Positions 48,908 through 61,249 of a stretch of 64,000 nucleotides of DNA are shown here, piece after piece (position 1 is the first letter of the stretch; the number at the start of each line of letters is the position of its first letter). The DNA is taken from positions 11,141,233 through 11,205,232 of the forward strand of contig NC_058052.1 in the NCBI RefSeq assembly GCF_020085105.1, read 5' to 3'. This DNA comes from Siniperca chuatsi. Taxonomy: Eukaryota; Chordata; Actinopteri; Centrarchiformes; Sinipercidae. A program made the position numbers and the translations under genes. Below the pieces are notes generated by a model. It saw only the letters and a program-made list of their open reading frames with translations. It was not told the DNA's origin and did not search any database.

Positions 48908-51900
48908 TGTGTGTGCGTGTGTAGGAGCTGAGCCCCGCCCTTAGTCAAACACGAAGATGAGAGGACAGAGAAGCAACCATAAAATATTTTAAATTGTTTT
49001 TTGCCATGGATGATGTTTGATGATGTTTGGCTTTGAGCATTAAATCTGTAGGTGTTCTCATGTTTGCCCGCAACATGCTCACACTTGTTTACGTAGGCCT
49101 ACACACTCATGTACAGTGCAGCAGAGACTCCAACATGACGCTCACTATGATTATGTTTCGCTGTCCCACAGGCTGAAGCTCACGCTGAGAGTTTGACCCA
49201 GAGGGACGACAATGCGCTGCTGACCGAAGCGTCGACCAGCCAGCAGAGTCTGCTGTCTCAAACAGTGCTCCCAGACGTCCCAGTCATCACTGGAGTGGAG
49301 GAGAGCAGAGACCAGGAGGACAAGGAGGAGCTTGAGTTTCCTCATGACCTGCTGCCCAGTCTAGACTTCAGCAGTGAGCTCAACATCTGGGAGTCCTCGC
49401 TGGGGTAAGTTGAGGGGTTACACACACACACACACACGCACGCACACGCACACATACACGATTATGCAGGTCATAACTATCACAGTCTCTCTTGTAATGT
49501 CAAGATAAAACCGTGACTTGATATCACAGAAAGAAGAAAGACAAGTTCTTGCTTGGCTTTTGGTGGCTTTTACAGTTCTGTGGAAATGTGAATCATCTCA
49601 ATAACTACAGTTGTTTGCATTCCTTGTCTACTTCCTGTAAAAATATACAGCGAGGAGAGTAAAAGCAGTAGGTGTTCTTGCATTCTCTACGTTAAATACG
49701 CAATAACTTGGCCCCATAAATACCAAATACACGTTGTGTAGCATAACTAGTTTTAAAGGCCGTGAAAACCTTATTATGAGCACTGGGGTCCTACACAAAA
49801 CCAACCCTTTTCTGTTGCAGTTAGAACTGTTTTTGTTATATCAGATGAGAGATTTCTATATTTCAGCTTTTGCCCTTGTTTTTCTCACTTGTTAAAAAGT
49901 GGGCTGGGCTCAGTAGGGAAAAGGTGACATCACATACTTCTGTGCGGCACTCAAATTTTAGCAACATTTGGATCAAAATGTGATGACAGTTGTGGTGTTG
50001 TTTACTTATGTTGCCAGCACTGTCAATCAAACCACACCCACACAGTCCTGACGAAACAGATTAGCTGAACTCTAAATAATAATAGGAATGTATTTTCCCT
50101 AGAACTTTAACTTTTATTGTCAATTTAGTCAATATATTCAAATATTTAATGTTACAGAGAAATACTTAAGATTTGAAACCAAGTAGGGGCTTTGAGTTGC
50201 AATATGTCAGAAAACTGCCCAATCAGACAGACCCATTCCCTGATAAGTCTGCAGTTTTTTCAATCCGCAAACCATCCAGCCATCTATTTTCTACACCTGT
50301 TCATTCCCGTTGAGGGTCATGTTGGGACTGGAGCCTATCCCATCGTGCATTAGGTGAGAGGCAAAGGCAAACCCTGGAGAGGTCACCAATAACTTGCGGG
50401 GGCTAACACATATATAGGCAATAACAATGTGATTAGCTTCAGCTACTGTGAGTAGAAAGTCTTAACTTTACTTTGATCAAACTTGCCCACACACTAATAT
50501 TTTTTTACAATAGGCAGTCTATCATAGTTAATGTTGATATTACCAAGGTTATTTTTCAAGATATAGTATAGTGATTAGATACATCAGCCTTCACTGGAAG
50601 ATGCAGGTTCGTGATCAATCAAGTATCATATTATTATTGCATTACTGTATAATAATGTACTGGATATTCATTTTGCTTGATTTATGACCGTAAGGGAACA
50701 CATTTGTACCAATTATTTAGTCAAGGTGAAAGTTAATCTGATATTGATTTGTTGCATGTGTGAATGTCTGTGTACGTGTCTGTGTACGTGTGTGGTGTGG
50801 GTTTGTGATAGCAGAACTCAGACTAGCTCAGGTGAGAGGAAATGTGAGCAGGTGAACCCCCTGCTGGCGGGCCTGCAGCATCACATGGAAGTCAGTCGAC
50901 CACTGGTGGTTCTAGATACAAGGTACCACATAGACTCAGCATGATGGGGGATAGCGGGGTTAGATGCAGTTAGATGTTCCTAACTTATGCTGGAGTGTGA
51001 TGGATATCGCTGTTTGGGTGTTGTCTTGAGATGTAGTCGTTTGTTTTTTTCATGCTTGGGTGAATTACCTGCAGACTGACATTATGTTCTGTGTCAAGTG
51101 TTGCCTGGCATTCTGCTTTTGTCTAAGTGCTGAGGTTAATTGCACTAATTTGTCTGAGGCTTTAATGTGTTCTGACAACCTGACTCATTGCAGCAGTATA
51201 ATTATTATTGCTTGATGTGAATATGTAAAACTATGAATTTAAAATGGTTAACACAGGAACTAATTGTGAATTCCTCAGTAAAGCTCAGTATCTACTCATT
51301 AGTTTTGTATGATGATGCTTTACTTTACTTTGTGGAGCACAAAAATAGTAACTAATGGTCAGATAATCATGCAGTAATGAGGGACTACTTAGTAACTACT
51401 TGGTATGATGTATCACTTTACTTTGGGGGTACATAAAAAGAGTAATTAATGATCAAGTAATGAGTAATAAATGAGTCGTTACTAGTTTGTTCCACTCAGT
51501 GTCTAGTTCAGAGGTAATTAGGAACGACTCATGAAGAAACTGGTGGTTATTCCGATTCACAGATACTTATAAACTAATTATTACCTAATGATTCGTTAAT
51601 ATAGTATCTCTTAGTCTGTTCTCTAGTAACTCATCATTATCTACTATATAGTCCTCGAATCAGAGTTATTCAGGACGTACTCACTAACCATTCATTAATT
51701 ATTAGGTCATTCATGTTGCCAAAATAAATACTGCGCAAACTTTCACTGGATAGATTAAAAATCTCAAGCGAAAAGGACAAATAAAAAGGATAAAGTGCCT
51801 GCTTTTTAAGTCAAACACTGCAGAGTAACAGGACATACACATTCTTAAAATGCAATAATGCGAGAAGCACCAGGTCTATTCCAGTTATATATGGCAGGCA

Positions 51901-54900
51901 ACAGCTTGTTGCATAGCAAAACTATCTAGCTGCAAATAGTATAGTCTATTTTGCTGCTCTGCCCCAATTTTATACAGTCTTTGCTCTGCCCTTTAGTAGG
52001 GAGTGCCCAGTGAATTAGATAACATGTTTGAGTGGCAAGTCAGTGAGGTGAGTGAGTAACATGTTGTCAGAGCAGAGGTTGTGTTTAGAAGGAAATGACA
52101 GAGCCTTTATGCAGCAATCATGGGATACTGTATTAACCAATATCATGCAGCGACTCTTATATGCAGTTATATTATGTATCACTTTATTTATATATATCTG
52201 GACATGAATAATGACTTTTGCCATAGTTGTTGCCGCATGTATTAGAAAAATAAAAGGACTTGGTCCGGTGTGGGGCAAATTTCAAGATACGACCTGATGA
52301 CACAAGTAGGAGGTGGTGGATGTATCCACTCAGTGCGGCTTCAAGATTCAAATGGTCCCACAGCATTTTCCTGTACTGCCAGCTAATGGCTTAGCAGTGA
52401 CTCAGCAATTACAACTGAATGGCACAAAGCTAGCTTAAATGTTACGAAGCAGTATTTCTTTTGGTGAACAAGTATGAGCATGTTTAAGGTTGGTTATCTT
52501 GTGACATGATTTATTACCATCCCCTTTTTCTTAAGGGAGTAATAATAAGGCTGTAAGTATTTACATGACATGGTTCATGTAACATTTACAGTTACCATTT
52601 AATAATCACTATCCTTCAAATAAAAGATTTGAAAAAGAGTATTCATTAAAGTGGTCAGGATGATGGAATAGACTGTATTGCTCAGTATACATAATCACAG
52701 TACACAACAGTCTGGCTGGAATAAATACTTTTCATAGTGGTTACTATTGTACAGTATATGGATGCTGTTACAATTCTTAGTAGTTGCTATAAATTCCAAT
52801 ACATCATTAACCAATCAAATTATTCGAATTAAGCTACTTTTTTTGTTAAGTTTTTGGTACAATTAGAAAGTCAGGCAGTCACATCAAAATACGGACATTA
52901 TATTTGAAGGCTTGTTGCTGGGGTGTTTGGAATAAATGTTGAAAATTGCACTGCATAGGACAATGCCTGAATACGTGGTAGTGTGTATGAACAGACCTGC
53001 ATGTTCATTAACAACCATATGCTTATAAACAGCTGGTAGTATTTGTTGTAATGGAGTGTACTTTTCAGACTAGGCATCCTGAGTACAGTTATGTGTTGTG
53101 TGGGCATATCGCAGAGTGCAGTGTCTGAGCATGGGCTTCTGCTCTGCCAATAGCAGTGCTCTTTGGCATCGTGGAATGACCAGCTGTCTGCCTGCCAGTC
53201 CAAACTCTTAACTCTGTCACCCTACCCTCATCTCAGGCCTCATGAAAGCGACCCAGTTCTCACAGATGCCCAGCCTTCATCTCGGCCCGCTGCCACACCT
53301 TACCCAGATGTCCGACCCGTGACCCCTCCCCCATCCTTGCTCTTAGACTTGGAACTCCAAGAGGCCTTCCAGGAATGTGAAGAGCAAATGGCCTCACTGG
53401 GCATACTTAATTCCACAACGCTCCCCAGCACCACGCCTGAGACGGTTAATGATGTAGGGAAGAAAACTGGAGAAGTGATGGTTAATAAGTCCAATGAGTC
53501 ATCGTCACTGCCTCCAATCGTAGTCCAGCCAGGACATAGCAACAGGGGCCATGGAAACAAGAGTACACACGGAAACAGTGAGGCAGCAAACAGTCAGAAG
53601 GATACAGTTGTGTTTAGTTTCAGGAATTACATACTGGGCACTGAGAATAGTGTTGGGGCAGCAGAGACGGAAAGTGAAATAAAAGCAACACAGAGCCTGG
53701 ATAAATGTCCAGACATTAAGCCAGAAAAAGAAACAGAGATAGATGAGCAGAAGGAAACACCCCCGCATACACAATTAGAAACAGCCACAGATTCAACCCC
53801 AAAAGATGTTGCATTCACTGAGCAGAGAGACAATCTAAGAGAGGAACATGCTGATTCTAATGCAGCCACAGAGGAAAATGGCCCTCTCGATTGTAATACA
53901 GTGATTAGGGAGGAAGGCACAGAGGCAATAACAGAGACTGTAGACATAAAGAAAGAAAATTATAGTGATGAGTCTAGTATTAATGTTTGTATAGTTGAAA
54001 CTAGAAAGAAAGAAGATTCAGATAATGAAACATTGGAGTGCAGTAATCTTCATTTAAAGGATGAAGTTGCATTATCAGAGATGCAGTCAGAGACACACAC
54101 AGGAGCAAACAGTCACACTGAGGAGGATCAGGAGTCAAAAACAGACAAATGGATGAATTCACCAGGTGACAAACAGGCTAAGCAGGACAAAAATGCAAAG
54201 AAGAAAGAAAAAAATAAACAAAGGAAAAAGAAAAAGATGGAGAAGACTGAACAGAAAGCAAACACAGTAGTACAACCTGAAAATGATTTACAGGCTGCGT
54301 CACTTGTAAATGCAGGAAATCACACAGACTCAGTGGAAAATGTAGAATCAGTGTCACAGGCAGACACTCAGACTGTGATTTGTGGGCAACAGCCTGATAA
54401 TGGGGTTGACTACAAGCAACAGCTGAGTCCCGGGGGAATGCCCAGCCCCAGACTACCATCCTCTCATAGCAGGCAGGATCATCTTACTGACTCAGCCTCT
54501 TCACCTGTGTCCAGCCAGGCTCTTTCACAGAGGCCTCATCAGTCAGATAACCACAACCTTACAGATCCACCATGTGGCAGGAATCACATCTCAGACGAAG
54601 GTCCACAGCGGGAGCAATATGCAACCGGAGGTGTCATCAACAACCAAAATACACCCATGACATATGTCCAAACTACAGTTATCAATCCAGCTGCTTCTGC
54701 TGATAAGAGATCAGATGTACAAACACAAGAAGCTATAGTTACCTCAGAAGCAGTGATACTCACACAGGGGAATCGGAGCCCACTCTCCAACAGCCGAACT
54801 TGTGTGGGAGAGAGTGCCCTTGAAGAGGCTTTAGTGGTGGTTGCTGCGTTGCCACTGACAACACCCACGATGCCAGAAGTGATAGAAAGCAAGGGAGAGG

Positions 54901-57900
54901 GAGAAAGTGTGAGGCGTGATTTACTGGAGAGAGTAGCTAATGTAGAAATCGCAGAGAGTGAGAAAGCAATAGGAGAGAAAGATTTGGGAGGAATAGTAAA
55001 GTGCCTCAGCTCTGCAGGCGGAGAGAAAGAAGGACTCCTGGACAACCTTTCTCAGCTCGCATTAATCTGTTCACAGGGAAAATGCTCACTTGCATTCTCA
55101 GCCAAAGAGGGACAGACTGCATCTGAGGAAAGCTGCAGCAGCAAAATGCCACACAACTTGGCTGAGACTGAAATGAAGGTACTGAGAGAGACAACCGTTT
55201 GCAGTACAGACACAGAGATCTCACCAGCTGAAGAGGGAGACAGAGAAAAGGAGCCACTTCGGTTAGAAGCCTATATCAATACTCCCCTTGGGCTACTAAC
55301 TGGTCTTGATTGTCAGGATCACAGTGCTGCGGGATTGGAGGGTGGAGGAGGAGGAGGAGGAGGAGGAGGAGGAGGAGGAGGAGGAGGAGGAGGAGGAGAG
55401 GAGGTGGGAGAGAAAGGAGGACTGGCTAGAGAGCACAGTTCATTCAGCCAGCCAGAAGGCTCTGCTAGTGGGGTGTCATCAGCCGAGACTGAGACGTGTC
55501 CGCCCACCGATGTTGCCGAGTCACAGCTGAAGTCACAGAGCTGGAGTGAGCCGATTGCTACCATCATTGAGAGCATCTGCACTGAAAAGGACCGTCTCTC
55601 TCACCCCTGCCAGGAGCAGCATGGTGCAGCAATTTCACCTCTCTACAGTGACCCTGAAAAGAGCTCCAGCAATACAAATAGAGGGGTAAGCGCTGATCTC
55701 AAACAGAATTTAATTTCAGAGGAAGCACTGTCTTTGGGATACACTTGTGAGGAGTCATCCATCACAGAGACAGAGAGAAACTACAGCCAAGTCTTCCTGT
55801 CTTTAATCTCACCTCAGCCTTTGACTACAGCACAACAAATCCCAGTCGAGCAACAAGAGAGCAACATTCAACAGGTCCGATCTGAAAGTAGCACAACAGA
55901 AGCCATAGCAGCCGAAGGTGCAGCTAAGTTCCAAGCCCAGACCCAGAGCAATAGTGGTGCTATGTCTGGAGTGGCTGTGTACGTATGTGACAGCAGTGGA
56001 CGCAACAACAGAGTTCACTTTGCGGACACTGTGAAACAAGAGGGCAGTTCCTCTGTGGATCTCAGGAACATGTCGGCTATGGACTGCGCCTCTTTGCCTC
56101 CGCTGACTGTACATGAGAGTTTGCACCATCCTGTTGTTGAGGCCAGCTACACCTTCCCAGATTTCCTCAGCTTGAAGAAGCCAGAACTCCCCACAAATGC
56201 AGCTCCTGCCAAGGATGAACAAGCAGTATGGAGTTCAGCTGACTTAACAAAGCCACAGAAAGATGTTCATTTGGATAAAGGAGATATGGGGACTAAATGT
56301 ACCAAGGAGAATATTAACATAGATCAGTCAGGTAACGGCAACTTGAAGACAAACACAGTGGATTTACAGTCGGTGACTGAGGGCTGCTCAAACCAGCTTC
56401 CATGTCCTACCGAGAAGAATCAGACTGGTAATGAAGATTGTTTTGACCTTTCACTAACAGCAGCAAGTGCCATCTCTGAGGCTGATCATCTAACAGCTGA
56501 GCAGGTGTCAGCAAAGGTGACAAAGCAATTTGAGGCGGAAACAGAGAAGGGTGTTGTAAATCTGTGTTTGTCAAAGGAAAAAGAGATAGATGAGTTACAT
56601 GCTGAGTCTCGAGGCTCAATCAAGGCTGGTCAGCATCAGGAGTCACCCTTAATAAGTGATGCTACTGTCATTCTTGAAGAAAAAGAAGGTAACCAATATC
56701 CTCTCTCCTCATGTTCTGTGCTTCCAGCTGATGATGTTACCTGCAAGCCTTTAAGTGATGTCTCCACATTGTTACCTGTTGGGCAGCTCTCTACTGACCT
56801 TGACCCCAGTTCAAAACCTGAAACTGTGACCTTGACCTGCACTGCCTCTCTTCAAACAAAGCCTAGTGACCCCAGTTATCAGCCTCCCACCCAGTTAGAT
56901 CAAACACCTCCCCATAGACTAGTTACAGATCCTGTGAAGGCTTGTGAGGGGCCTAAGTCCACAATTCACTCTGCTGATCTGACAAAGGATGAATCAGTGA
57001 CTTCAGACGTGACAGCCTCTGACCAGTCAATTCCTGTTATCGAGCAATGTGCCAGTAATCCTACTTTTGTCCTGCGGCCTCCTGGTCCAATGTTGAGTCA
57101 CTTGGAGTTCATTACTGACTGTGATATCTCTCTTCCTGAGCAGACAGACTGCAGTGTTGATGGTGACAGCACCAAAGTCTCTGGAGAAGCGGATGGCAAC
57201 AAGAGCAGAGAAATGACACAAATGTCTTTAGCACAGGATCTGGAGCACAGTGATGTCACTGTTAAAGCAGATGAGACTTGTCCAAAACTGGAGGATAGAA
57301 ATGATGCTATGGAGTCTGTCGTTGAACTTGAGAATTCTGCGGTTAATAATGTAAATATTCCATTTTCACATGAGCAAAATCTTTCTCCTCCAACTCAGCC
57401 TCCTGTTGCAGTGGGTGTACTGGTAAAGGGTAGATCTGATAATGTAATTTCTCTATCTCATACTAAGCCAGACTCTACTGGCATTAAACCTGTTATTTGT
57501 GAAGCATCCATTAAGGATGACCTCATTAATGTCAGCTGCCAACTCAGCTCTGACCTGCCTATCAAGGAGGCTTATGATGGAATTGAACAAGACAATATGA
57601 AAGAGAAATACAAAATGGGGGAACAGACATCCATGTTGTTTGAAGGGGAAAAGAAACAAGTTGAAGAGGCAATAATGGATAATCAAAAGGAAACAGCAGA
57701 CAGCAGGAAGCTGCAGACAGAAAAGACAGGCACACCACCACAACAGAGTAATGGGCCAGATAAAGAGGCTGTAGAGGAAAATGGAGACCTGCAGTCACCA
57801 CATAAACATAAAGTACAAAAGACTGAATCTCCAATAAGGGATATAAAGGAGGAAGGAGAAAGGAAAAGTGACATTGCATCTAAAAACCAGACAGAGACTT

Positions 57901-60388
57901 CTTCCTTATCTACCGACAAACCTGCAGGATCATCTGAGGACATGCTAAGTGCTAAGTCTGAGTCTGGTAGTGAACCTCAGACTGTTTATGACCAGAGTTT
58001 GTGCCAAACTCCGACGGCAACACTGGAATGCAGCTCTGACAGGGACACGGCACCAGATTTGAGTGCAGCTCTTGGCCAATCACAGTCCACACAAGATCCA
58101 AACTGTTTTGCTCAGCAACAGGGGCAACAGCAGCAGCGCCTGCAATCCAGACATCCCACAGAGGAATTGTCAGGTGGCTGTTTAGAGGGGGGAGAAAAGA
58201 CTAACAGTCAGGTCAGGCAGACCCCACTACTGGTTCCAGGGGTAGCAGAGGAAGGAGACGGCTCTGTTGGGAGTTTGTGTCAGTCAGTAAGCAGGGATGA
58301 GTTGACAGGTGATGAAAGCAGTGGCAATGAACGAGTGACAGGTCTAGAGAAGGGAGAGGGAGCACAAGCTGCACCAGGGGTTGACAGGGTTTATGTGCCG
58401 TCTCATCTTGCCAATGATTTAAATGAGAGTGGATGGGCTGCTGAGAGAAATGCCTCAGCTGACATAGGGATAGTAACAACTTGTTCTCATGTAGGTGAGA
58501 CAAGACAGGGGATGGATGAGAATAAAAGCCCTGGGTTAGGGGTAGTTGGGTCAGATACAGATTTAATGCCAGACACTGAGTTTGTGAGTGATCTGAGTGG
58601 TAAAGGTCAGCAAAAAAGCAATCTGTTAGCTGTCTTTCAAGACCAACATGGAAAACCTGAGACCTCAAAGAACACTGCTGTATCTGTTGAGTCTGCATCA
58701 CAGGTACATGGGACTTCACATTTCCAAATCTCTGTTTCATCAAAGGTCAGCACAGATAGTCATGACATTCATACAGAAGTTATTCCAAGTGCAAACCAGG
58801 CTGAAGAAATTCATACAGAAATATTCAGTACTCTGCCAGATCCTGTTGGGCAACCAGAAACTGTGGAAAAGGATTTCAGTGCTTCCACGGTTGTGAAAAC
58901 CAACAGTAGTGAAACTGAGGAGTGTGTAATTCGGGATACAGTGTGCAAGCCTCTTGAGCTCCAAAGCTCCAATATAACCTCAGCCACACAAATCAGCCCA
59001 GTAGCACAAACACCCATAAAAGGCCCTGATGTAGAGGAGATCACAAAGGAAGATAAAGCAGCTTTAGATGAAGAGAAAGCTAGCAGCCAGGGGAAGGGAC
59101 AAAGTGAGTTAAAAACAATAAACTATGAAGCAACGGAAAAACAGGGGGTTGTAAATTTAACTGGGAGTGCCAAAGACAGTGGCTCTGGATCAATGAAGGT
59201 TTCAGACCTCTGTGAAAGTGGGGTGTCACACAGCAGCACTGAGACTACTGTTTGTCACTCTGAGGGGAGCATTGGTCTTTCTAAGGCAACAGAAAATGAC
59301 AGTGATATAACAGATAAAATAACTCCTGATGTTATCACAATCTCGTCTGTTGTTTCGTCAAAGTGCCCAGAAGGTTTTGCATCGACCCCTCTTGAAACCC
59401 CTACCCACTCAGAGAAGCCACATGATCAGTTGTCAAAGCCCCAAGATGATATTGTGGTAAACCCCATTGTTGCTGCTTCCCAGTGTGAAGGAACATCACT
59501 TGAAAAAGCGCTTGGCTGCATCTCACCTGTTGAACAAGTGTCTGTGAATACAGAGGCCACCGATGTGTCAGAAAGTCCTGCTCCTGGACTAACAGCCCAA
59601 GAACCAGATACAAACTGGATAAAAGCTCTAAAAGAAGCGGCTTCCCATTCTCAGAGTATACAAGAGAACACAGTGGAGACAAGGTCAAGGTAAACACAAG
59701 AGCATGCGTGTGTTTGAAATTATTATATGAAAAAAAATGTCTTAAGAATGGGAGATCAGGGGAGACTTCATGGTGATAAAACTATGTTGATGGCAAATAA
59801 ATATCTTGTGTTTACATGTGTCTAAAAGGTCAGTGGAGGTCATCATGGGCTCCCCCTTAATGTGTTACACAAAGTAGCATGTTAGCATGCAGTCACATAT
59901 CATCTTCTCAAGTACATCACAGAGACACACAGAGAAAGGCACATGTGCAGTCTGCTTTGGGGTTGTGTCCCCAGCCACAACAATCAGAACCATGACTAAA
60001 GAATTATGAATTGGGTAGATGAATATTTTCATTAATATTAATATTTCCATGGGTTGTAAATCTGTGTTCTCAGTTGTTTAATATTCATAGATTTCTGCAG
60101 TTTTTTTCAACTTAGCATTCAAGTAACACCATGTTCACGACTTGTTTGGAGTGATATTACAGAGAGCAGTGTGACAATGAATATGAATGAGGAGGTAAAC
60201 ACAGAGCTGCACTTTGTATTGACTCGAGCTCGGGTCAGATGACTGTGCCTGTTGAAGTCTAATGGAAGTAATGCAGCCCTTTATATTCAAAGGATGACAT
60301 CAGCTGTGACATCGTCCCTGCTCTCCAGGGCAAGAATGAGCCTTTTCTCAAACAAAACACACTGCATAACACAATGCAACAACAACAA

Positions 60389-60465
<77 letters not shown>

Positions 60466-61249
60466 TTACAGTGCTTCTGCACACACACACACGCACCCAC
60501 TCTTGTAGGGACACAAGCCCTCGTACCCATACAAACACACATATTTGTCATTTGTCATTCCTTGGGCATGTGCTGTAAACTAAACAACAAATCCACTAAC
60601 CCCCTCTTCTCTTGCATTATTTTTCCAGACCCCTCCCATCTCTGGAGTCTCCTCAGTTAGAGTTTCTTACTCCGACTGAAGAGATAACTGCTCCTCTGAG
60701 ACAGGAGGAGATCCCACAACCAGAGCAAGCAGCAGAGAAGACAACAGAGATCCCACCTCTAAATCTTGTGAAGAAGCAAGTGGATGTTCCTGAACCTTTA
60801 AAGAAGACAGCAGAGCTCCCAGAACCAAGACATCAGACAGCAGAGCTTTCTGAACCAACACAGAACACAAAAGAAGAGCTCCCGGAAGAAACAAAGAAAT
60901 TAGAGCTTTCAGAACCAACCAAGAAAGAAGAAGAGCCTCCACAAGAGCTTCCAGAGCCAAAAAGGGAGCCAGTAACTTCTTCAGAAATAGCAGAGGAGCC
61001 AGCTGAGCTCCTAGCACCAACAACAAGCACAGTATGGTTCCCAGAACCAGCAAAGAATGAAGAACCAGAACCAACAAAGACGACAACAGAGCCCATTGAA
61101 CCAGAGAAGAAGCTGATCAGTGAGCAGCCAGAGGAGCTAGTGGAAAAACCTGAAAAGATCCCATCTGAGGAGCCATTTAAAGTGTCAGCTGAGGAATCTG
61201 CAGTGACACAAACAGTCCAGGATCCTGCTGAGGAGCTACAGGACAGCGG
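43518..61249 (+). CDS. tacc2: TACC2 (transforming acidic coiled-coil protein 2), 5' part, incomplete
   Basis: Exons traced: 43518-43550, 44285-44353, 49172-49404, 50815-50922, 53237-59689, 60629-61249. Phases agree, giving about 2505 residues; the rest lies beyond the window. TACC proteins bind microtubule plus ends and centrosomes with ch-TOG and Aurora A. The start is ATG at 43518 (GCCATGG); MGNESSTTETL mirrors the mammalian TACC2 start MGNENST and fits N-myristoylation (Gly2, Ser6). The next exons give PEEGAPENVVLFPP and NPLLAGLQHHMEVSRPLVVL. The 6.45-kb exon encodes a long acidic, Ser/Thr/Glu-rich disordered region. It includes a Lys-rich patch near 54180-54245, a 19-Gly run and HFADTVKQEGSS. 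The last exon seen is Pro/Glu-rich. The SPAZ/SDP-like and TACC coiled-coil regions are not in view. The neighbouring nsmce4a supports the identity, since NSMCE4A-TACC2 are adjacent in mammals. Confidence 0.88.
45646..45710. repeat. (CA)n microsatellite, about 65 bp
   Basis: Uninterrupted CA dinucleotides precede the candidate alternative first exon at 45840 by 130 bp. The tract is likely length-polymorphic and could affect a nearby promoter. Confidence 0.95.
45840..45911 (+). CDS. tacc2: Candidate alternative first coding exon of tacc2 (MGCSMFV…)
   Basis: The ATG has optimal context (A at -3, G at +4) and follows a purine-rich 5'UTR-like stretch. It opens a 24-codon frame, MGCSMFVSFSAP… to …EAACK, ending at a donor AAA|GTGAGC in phase 0, so splicing to the exon at 49172 is in frame. 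MGCxxx is a classic dual-acylation start. Without splicing the frame stops shortly after. No transcript or homology evidence is available. Confidence 0.35.
48871..48922. repeat. (GT)n microsatellite in tacc2 intron
   Basis: A nearly pure GT run with two interruptions (GTTTGT, GTGCGT). A smaller CA-rich tract starts the following intron at about 49421-49458. Confidence 0.9.
50270..50405. repeat. Dispersed teleost retroposon tail
   Basis: The stretch has the order 'ccatctattttctacacctg', 'ttgagggtcatgttgggact', 'ggagcctatccca', 'aaaccctggagaggtcacca' and 'ataacttgcgggggctaaca'. This is a diverged copy of a very common teleost repeat 3' region (CCATCCATTTTCTACCGCTT… GGGTCG… CCCTGGACAGGTCGCC). 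The family is not assigned. Confidence 0.65.
50923..53236 (+). other. tacc2 intron before the giant exon
   Basis: 2.3 kb of AT-rich DNA. About 51290-51720 is a diverged repeat with TAATGA/TTACTAAT words. The giant open frame extends 5' into this intron to 53163 but has a stop just before. The acceptor CCCTCATCTCAG|G at 53236/53237 alone gives the phase required by the previous exon. Confidence 0.6.
51290..51720. repeat. AT-rich dispersed repeat with partly palindromic TAAT words
   Basis: It is dense in TAGTAACTAATG, GTAATGAGTAATAAATGA, TCATTATCTACTATATAGTC and ACTAACCATTCATTAATTA. Many words are approximate reverse complements of others, and the style matches dispersed repeats in fish genomes. 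Limits are approximate. Confidence 0.45.
55341..55397 (+). repeat. tacc2: (GGA)n repeat encoding 19 glycines in TACC2
   Basis: One GGT plus 18 GGA codons in the giant exon, near residue 850, flanked by acidic residues. Changes by whole codons would be tolerated, so length variation is likely. On the minus strand the tract gives a false Pro-rich open frame. Confidence 0.95.
59690..60628 (+). other. tacc2 intron with (CA)n tract
   Basis: 939-bp intron between the giant exon and the Pro/Glu-rich exon. It contains (AAC)n followed by about 69 bp of CA repeat at 60392-60460 and shorter CA runs to 60490. The acceptor TATTTTTCCAG at 60618-60628 is strong. No other feature was seen. Confidence 0.8.

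Larger units (their letters stand above)
44354..49171 (+). other. tacc2 intron region between exons 2 and 3
   Basis: About 4.8 kb. It holds the candidate alternative exon at 45840, the CA tract at 45646-45710, and a repeat-like start TTAAAGGTACAATGTG at 48663 similar to 24147. A (GT)n tract lies at about 48871-48922. Short open frames within it are not protein-like. Confidence 0.5.

Noticed and set aside
53163..53236. 5' extension of the giant tacc2 frame
   Set aside because: A stop lies just upstream, and no acceptor there gives the phase needed after exon 50815-50922. The acceptor at 53236 does.
53505..59697. Many minus-strand frames of 60-180 codons under the giant tacc2 exon
   Set aside because: They are antisense shadows of an acidic coding exon with low stop density, with no protein-like motifs.
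60259..60551. Frames encoding repeated Cys-Val or Thr-His
   Set aside because: Translations of the CA/GT microsatellite.
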